Shown here one piece after another: positions 16,316-19,237 of a DNA stretch of 19,237 nt. A program made the translations under genes and the position numbers. The notes below the pieces were generated by a model. The model searched no databases. It was given only the letters and a program-made list of their open reading frames with translations, and was not told the origin of the DNA. Positions within the stretch are counted from its first letter, which is position 1. Each line of letters opens with the position of its first letter. Where the stretch lies: NCBI GenBank assembly GCA_030550075.1, contig JAUQQB010000006.1, forward strand, positions 1-19,237. The letters are read 5' to 3'. This DNA is from Chloroflexota bacterium (lineage in GTDB: Bacteria; Chloroflexota; Anaerolineae; Thermoflexales; Thermoflexaceae).

Positions 16316-16331
16316 TGTTTGGTGCCAAACA
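16316..16331. promoter_or_regulatory. 16-base palindrome, possible operator
   Basis: TGTTTGG-TG-CCAAACA is a perfect 7+2+7 palindrome 37 bases upstream of the propeller gene start. Its size and position fit the binding site of a dimeric repressor, or a small hairpin in the leader. No regulator gene is present in the window. The operator role is inferred from symmetry and location only. Confidence 0.4.
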
Positions 16332-16498
16332 AGGTCCGTCACTTCTATGTTATCGCTGGGCTCCGCTGCCGGATCGCATCGGCCTCAAGGAAGCCCAGCA
16401 GCATCCTCCCTCAACACTGGATGAGGCCGCATCCCGTTGTGCTCAAACAAAGCGTCACCGGGGCATCCCATGTGCCTGACGACTTAGTAAAAGCATGT

Positions 16499-19054
16499 TT
16501 ATCGCCTTATCAGCGGGAGGTGAATCTGAAATTCCCTGGATAACGTAGTAAATGATCCTCTTCGCCATTCGCTGGCTCCCCCTGTGTTTACGGATTGGAC
16601 CTCGTAACAGTAGCTGGTGTTGGGCTGAAGCCCGGTGATTCCCACGCTATGCTCATAGACCCATTCAGAGCGAACAATGGTTTGTTCCCAGGATCCGCAG
16701 GTCCGTCCATATCGAACACGGCTATCGGCCGCCTGAAGCGTCCGCCAGCGCACGGTGGCAACGGTTGCGAAGGGAATGGCGCTGGGGCCCTCAGCGATTA
16801 CGGGTGGGCTGCTGGCGTCCCCGGAAGCAACCTGAATTGAAAACGCTTGCTCCGCCCATCCCCCTCGAGCGTCGATCGCACGGATGGTGACTGGGAATGT
16901 CCCTGGTTCGGAGGGGATCCCATAGATGAATCCAGATATGGGATCGATGCTTAGCCATGGAGGGGATTGGGTGAGCTGATAATTCATTGCATCCCCTTCG
17001 GGATCAACGGCGTTCACATTGTAAGCGAAGGGCATGCCCACCACGCCGAAGATTGTGCGAGGCCGGGATGTGATAGATGGGGGAGCATTTTGAGTGTTGC
17101 CGGAGACGGAGATTTCAAAAGACTGGGTGGTGGATGCCCCCTGGGAATCCCGAACACGAATGCGGACGGGGAAGCGACCGCTTTCGCTTGGCGTCCAGGT
17201 GATTACCCCGGTGTCTGGATTGATTTGCATTCCCCCCGGGGCCTGTTGAAGCTCATAGGTCACAGGGATCAGGGCATTCGGCTGTCCCGTTGGCTCAGAG
17301 TCGTAGGCCTCCGCGTTGTAATAATAAGCCCGCCCAACCACTGCTGAGGTGATTGGCGTAGATACGAAATAGGGCGCATCATTTTCGGTGTCTTCAAAGG
17401 TCAGTGTGGGCATATTCGTAAATCCGCGCAAATATTGGGGCTCATAATGAACCCGGAATTTCACCTTTCCGTTAATTTCGCGTAGTGGATAGGCGTTCCC
17501 CAGCGGATCGAATAGCGTCACCGGACCATTCATGCCAGTCATAACCGCCTCGATGTCGCGATTTCCTTCGTTGCTCCAGATCACCAGAATGGTTTCGCTG
17601 CCATTTTTAAAGAAATGGCCTTCAACAAACGATGGGGCTCCATTTAATCGACCGTAGTACGTTGCGGTCTGGATCTGATCCGCCAGGGCGCGCACTGCCA
17701 GGGCGCGCTCGCTCAGGGTCCTGGAAGGGTTTTCAAAAGTTCCCGATCGGGGATCCAGAAGCGGTTGGTCGTAGTTATAGCTAAAGAAAAATATTTTCTC
17801 AGCCCCTACCGCGAGATTTCCGATCACAGTCTTTGCCGGCGAGAGCAGGGGCGTAATCTGCCCTCCTCGGAAGTAGCTGATTTCATTCGGGTTCCAGTGA
17901 ATTCCACCACGCAGCGGGGAGAGAGCTTCCGTATTCCAGATCGGTTTGCTGAGCCCATATTCCTGGAGAACACGCCGGTAAGTGTTGATGCTGCCACAAC
18001 ATCCGTCCGGCGATAACTCTTCCCCATTCCCTTCCTCCAGGTAATGAACCGACAGGATATCGAAGAGGGTGAAAGAAGGATCCCTTCGCTCCTCTTCCAG
18101 CATAAGCCGGAGAACGGTGGAGTCTCCCTGATACAGATCGGCTGCCAGGATACGGGCCCGGGGATCCACGCCTCGGACCACCTGTGCGATCCCTCGCAAG
18201 AAGGTGACATATAGTCCCCAATCACATGGATTCCACGATCCGCAGCCATCGATTTCGCCGCCTACAATCCAATGATGGACCCGGTCTCGATAAGCCTGGG
18301 CTACCTGGCGTAGATTTTGATAGAATGGGCTGTTGTAATCAGCCGCTCCCGGTGGAGCGCCACCGATCAATTTGAAGATCGGCGTGACATCGCTGGCCAA
18401 AGCCTGATCCACAAAGGTCTGAATCGGCGGATCCAGAGCGCTTAAAATATCAGCATCCGTGTTGACCGGGATATCGAAATGGACCCACTTGATGCCCAGG
18501 TGGGCGATCTGCTCAGCGAATCCCGGATAAGGATCAACCGCGGCGATAAAGCCGATGGGGGAAGGGTTATGGTAGGGTCCCAAACGAACGATCGGGTCCA
18601 CCAGGCCGATTCGAAGATCGGTCAGGTTTCCCTGATCGGTAAAGACATCAAGCCGATAAAGGCCGTATCGGGTGACTCGATCGGTTGGCAGGTAAAGCCA
18701 AGCCCCACTTCCGTCAGCTTGCACCCAACCTTCCCCCTCGAATATCTCCCCATTGATCGTCCAATCGACAGGGCTATAGGCATCGGTTAGAATATAGCGA
18801 ACCCAGCCAGGCCGCTGAGAGACGCGGATGCGAATGGGATCGCCCAGAGTAAACAATCCGCCATTTGGCAGGGGGCTTGCATTCAGAAGAGCTGTTATGC
18901 CACCCGAGCTTCCTGCTTGAACCGCAGGCGGGCTGGATGAAGGGATGATCGGTAACGGTGCGGTCGTCGGTGGTAGCGTTGCTTGCTGGAAAACTGGGGA
19001 GGTGCAGGCGATACTGAGGATCAGCAGGAGCACTGCCCGATTTTTCATTTTCAT
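16499..19054 (-). CDS. Probable surface lipoprotein: GH-A-like barrel, two putative-Ig domains, Fn3-like domain
   Basis: I chose the ATG at 19054 (AAGGAGG eight bases upstream) over 19087, giving 851 residues. The signal sequence KNRAVLLLILSIAC ends in a Cys17 that could be lipidated, although Ser at -3 makes the lipobox imperfect. A Pro/Thr-rich spacer and a beta-sandwich (about 60-155) precede a TIM-barrel domain (about 165-470) like GH39/GH5-type clan GH-A enzymes. The candidate acid/base is Glu267 in HWIVGGEIDG and the candidate nucleophile is Glu376 in PIWNTEAL. The Asn that normally precedes the acid/base is Gly here, so activity is uncertain. A small beta-domain (about 485-545), two He_PIG/cadherin-like Ig domains (about 558-650 and 657-742, each with a VVG...Y start and W/Y-containing SG.I.W/YG.PS block) and an Fn3-like domain (about 748-838) follow. 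The tail is FQIHLPLIRR. It probably acts on or binds polysaccharide outside the cell. It lies upstream of the propeller gene on the same strand. Confidence 0.82.
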   Translation of the reverse strand: MKMKNRAVLLLILSIACTSPVFQQATLPPTTAPLPIIPSSSPPAVQAGSSGGITALLNASPLPNGGLFTLGDPIRIRVSQRPGWVRYILTDAYSPVDWTINGEIFEGEGWVQADGSGAWLYLPTDRVTRYGLYRLDVFTDQGNLTDLRIGLVDPIVRLGPYHNPSPIGFIAAVDPYPGFAEQIAHLGIKWVHFDIPVNTDADILSALDPPIQTFVDQALASDVTPIFKLIGGAPPGAADYNSPFYQNLRQVAQAYRDRVHHWIVGGEIDGCGSWNPCDWGLYVTFLRGIAQVVRGVDPRARILAADLYQGDSTVLRLMLEEERRDPSFTLFDILSVHYLEEGNGEELSPDGCCGSINTYRRVLQEYGLSKPIWNTEALSPLRGGIHWNPNEISYFRGGQITPLLSPAKTVIGNLAVGAEKIFFFSYNYDQPLLDPRSGTFENPSRTLSERALAVRALADQIQTATYYGRLNGAPSFVEGHFFKNGSETILVIWSNEGNRDIEAVMTGMNGPVTLFDPLGNAYPLREINGKVKFRVHYEPQYLRGFTNMPTLTFEDTENDAPYFVSTPITSAVVGRAYYYNAEAYDSEPTGQPNALIPVTYELQQAPGGMQINPDTGVITWTPSESGRFPVRIRVRDSQGASTTQSFEISVSGNTQNAPPSITSRPRTIFGVVGMPFAYNVNAVDPEGDAMNYQLTQSPPWLSIDPISGFIYGIPSEPGTFPVTIRAIDARGGWAEQAFSIQVASGDASSPPVIAEGPSAIPFATVATVRWRTLQAADSRVRYGRTCGSWEQTIVRSEWVYEHSVGITGLQPNTSYCYEVQSVNTGGASEWRRGSFTTLSREFQIHLPLIRR

Positions 19055-19062
19055 ACTCCTGT

Positions 19063-19069
19063 CCTCCTT
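19063..19069 (-). promoter_or_regulatory. Ribosome-binding site of the GH-like lipoprotein gene
   Basis: AAGGAGG on the minus strand, eight bases before ATG 19054. The ATG at 19087 lies upstream of this site and so is not favoured. Confidence 0.6.
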
Positions 19070-19121
19070 ATATGCAACTGCGCTCATTCAGGTAAGAGTT
19101 ACGTCGTTGATCCTCTCTCTG

Positions 19122-19172
19122 TGTTTTCCAGTGGGGTCGGGTACCGAAGGCACTCGACCCCACTGGAAAACA
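19122..19172. repeat. 51-base near-perfect hairpin (exact 18-bp inverted repeat)
   Basis: TGTTTTCCAGTGGGGTCG (19122-19139) is the exact reverse complement of CGACCCCACTGGAAAACA (19155-19172). Inside, pairing continues with a G/T pair, G-C, T-A, an A/C mismatch, then C-G and C-G around a GAA loop. It lies about 70 bases upstream of the lipoprotein gene start. A REP-like or MITE-like mobile palindrome is the likeliest nature; a bidirectional terminator for that gene and the one beyond the window is the alternative, since the arms begin with TTTT and end with AAAA, giving a short T-run in either direction. Confidence 0.8.
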
Positions 19173-19174
19173 TT

Positions 19175-19190
19175 TAGGACTTACGCAGTT
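19175..19190. mobile_element. Possible insertion-sequence terminal repeat
   Basis: TAGGACTTACGCAGTT resembles the terminal inverted repeats (read outward as CTGCGTAAGTCCTA) that I recall from insertion sequences in cyanobacteria and Chloroflexota. No transposase is visible, and any element body would lie beyond the window. This is a weak, memory-based resemblance. Confidence 0.25.
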
Positions 19191-19222
19191 CGTTTCCCAT
19201 GGGGGCTTTGGGGGCGGAGCGG

Positions 19223-19237
19223 GGCGCCTTCGGCGCC
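19223..19237. repeat. GC-rich palindrome cut by the window end
   Basis: GGCGCC-TTC-GGCGCC is a perfect 6-bp stem with a three-base loop that reaches the last base of the window. The preceding GGAGCGG suggests a longer stem that would continue outside. Its apex GCCTTCGG is the reverse complement of the apex region of the neighbouring hairpin (CCGAAGGC, 19144-19151). Confidence 0.5.

Larger units (their letters stand above)
16280..16498 (-). other. 219-base gap between the two minus-strand genes
   Basis: No gene is supported here. The gap contains the ribosome-binding site and the palindrome at 16316-16331. It also contains a widely spaced 8-base inverted repeat (CGGCCTCA at 16380-16387 and TGAGGCCG at 16422-16429), which may be chance. 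Its size suggests that the propeller gene has its own promoter, although I could not identify -35 and -10 boxes with confidence. Confidence 0.5.
19055..19237. other. Non-coding right end with palindromic elements
   Basis: No gene is supported here. Besides the leader of the lipoprotein gene, the stretch contains the 51-base hairpin (19122-19172), an insertion-sequence-like end motif (about 19175-19190) and a GC-rich palindrome at the window edge (19223-19237). No clear promoter boxes for the lipoprotein gene were found. Confidence 0.6.

Noticed and set aside
16280..16342. 21 extra N-terminal residues on the PQQ-propeller protein
   Set aside because: The start at 16279 has AAGGAGG at the right distance and places the signal peptide at the N-terminus; the upstream ATG has neither.
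16380..16429. 8-base inverted repeat with a 34-base spacer as a structured element
   Set aside because: Short arms with a long spacer are expected by chance in a sequence of this length.
1..19237. CRISPR array, tRNA, rRNA or toxin-antitoxin pair
   Set aside because: No regularly spaced direct repeats, no cloverleaf-like sequence with a CCA end, and no small paired genes were seen on reading both strands.

Overview
The window looks like a chromosomal segment of a Chloroflexota bacterium, probably of the Anaerolineae/Thermoflexus kind. The basis is the G+C-rich coding sequence, Pro/Thr-rich linkers of the TPTPTP type on exported proteins, a short LPLIRR-like tail on a secreted protein, and the style of the membrane glycosyltransferases. 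This placement is inferred from family resemblance, not from a marker gene.

Left and centre (1-14031, all + strand) form one long, tightly packed gene run for surface glycan or glycoprotein assembly. In order they are: a GT4 glycosyltransferase cut by the window start; an O-antigen ligase/polymerase-like membrane protein; a GT2 glycosyltransferase fused to a GT-C-like membrane module; three polytopic GT-C-like proteins (DUF2723/TMEM260-like, an uncharacterised one, and a GT39-like one); an A+T-rich gene resembling the TMTC-type O-mannosyltransferase family; an Asp-box (BNR) beta-propeller surface protein with a Pro-rich stalk and C-terminal membrane anchor; and a second GT4 enzyme. Several genes overlap (ATGA junctions at 5037 and 8291, a 32-base overlap at 1027), which argues for a single transcript.

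Right (14060-19054, - strand, convergent with the above) holds two exported proteins. One is a probable lipoprotein with a GH-A-like TIM barrel, two putative-Ig (He_PIG/cadherin-like) domains and an Fn3-like domain. The other is a secreted PQQ-type beta-propeller protein ending in an OB-fold. They read in the same direction with a 219-base gap that carries a 16-base palindrome.

The right end (19055-19237) is non-coding: a 51-base near-perfect hairpin with an exact 18-base inverted repeat, a motif resembling an insertion-sequence end, and a second GC-rich palindrome cut by the window edge.

The most notable points are the sharp low-G+C segment (about 9664-11400) whose edges fall inside the two flanking genes, the GT2/GT-C fusion, the concentration of different GT-C families next to a likely glycosylated surface protein, and the hairpin pair at the right edge. 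I see no tRNA, rRNA, CRISPR array or transposase gene.
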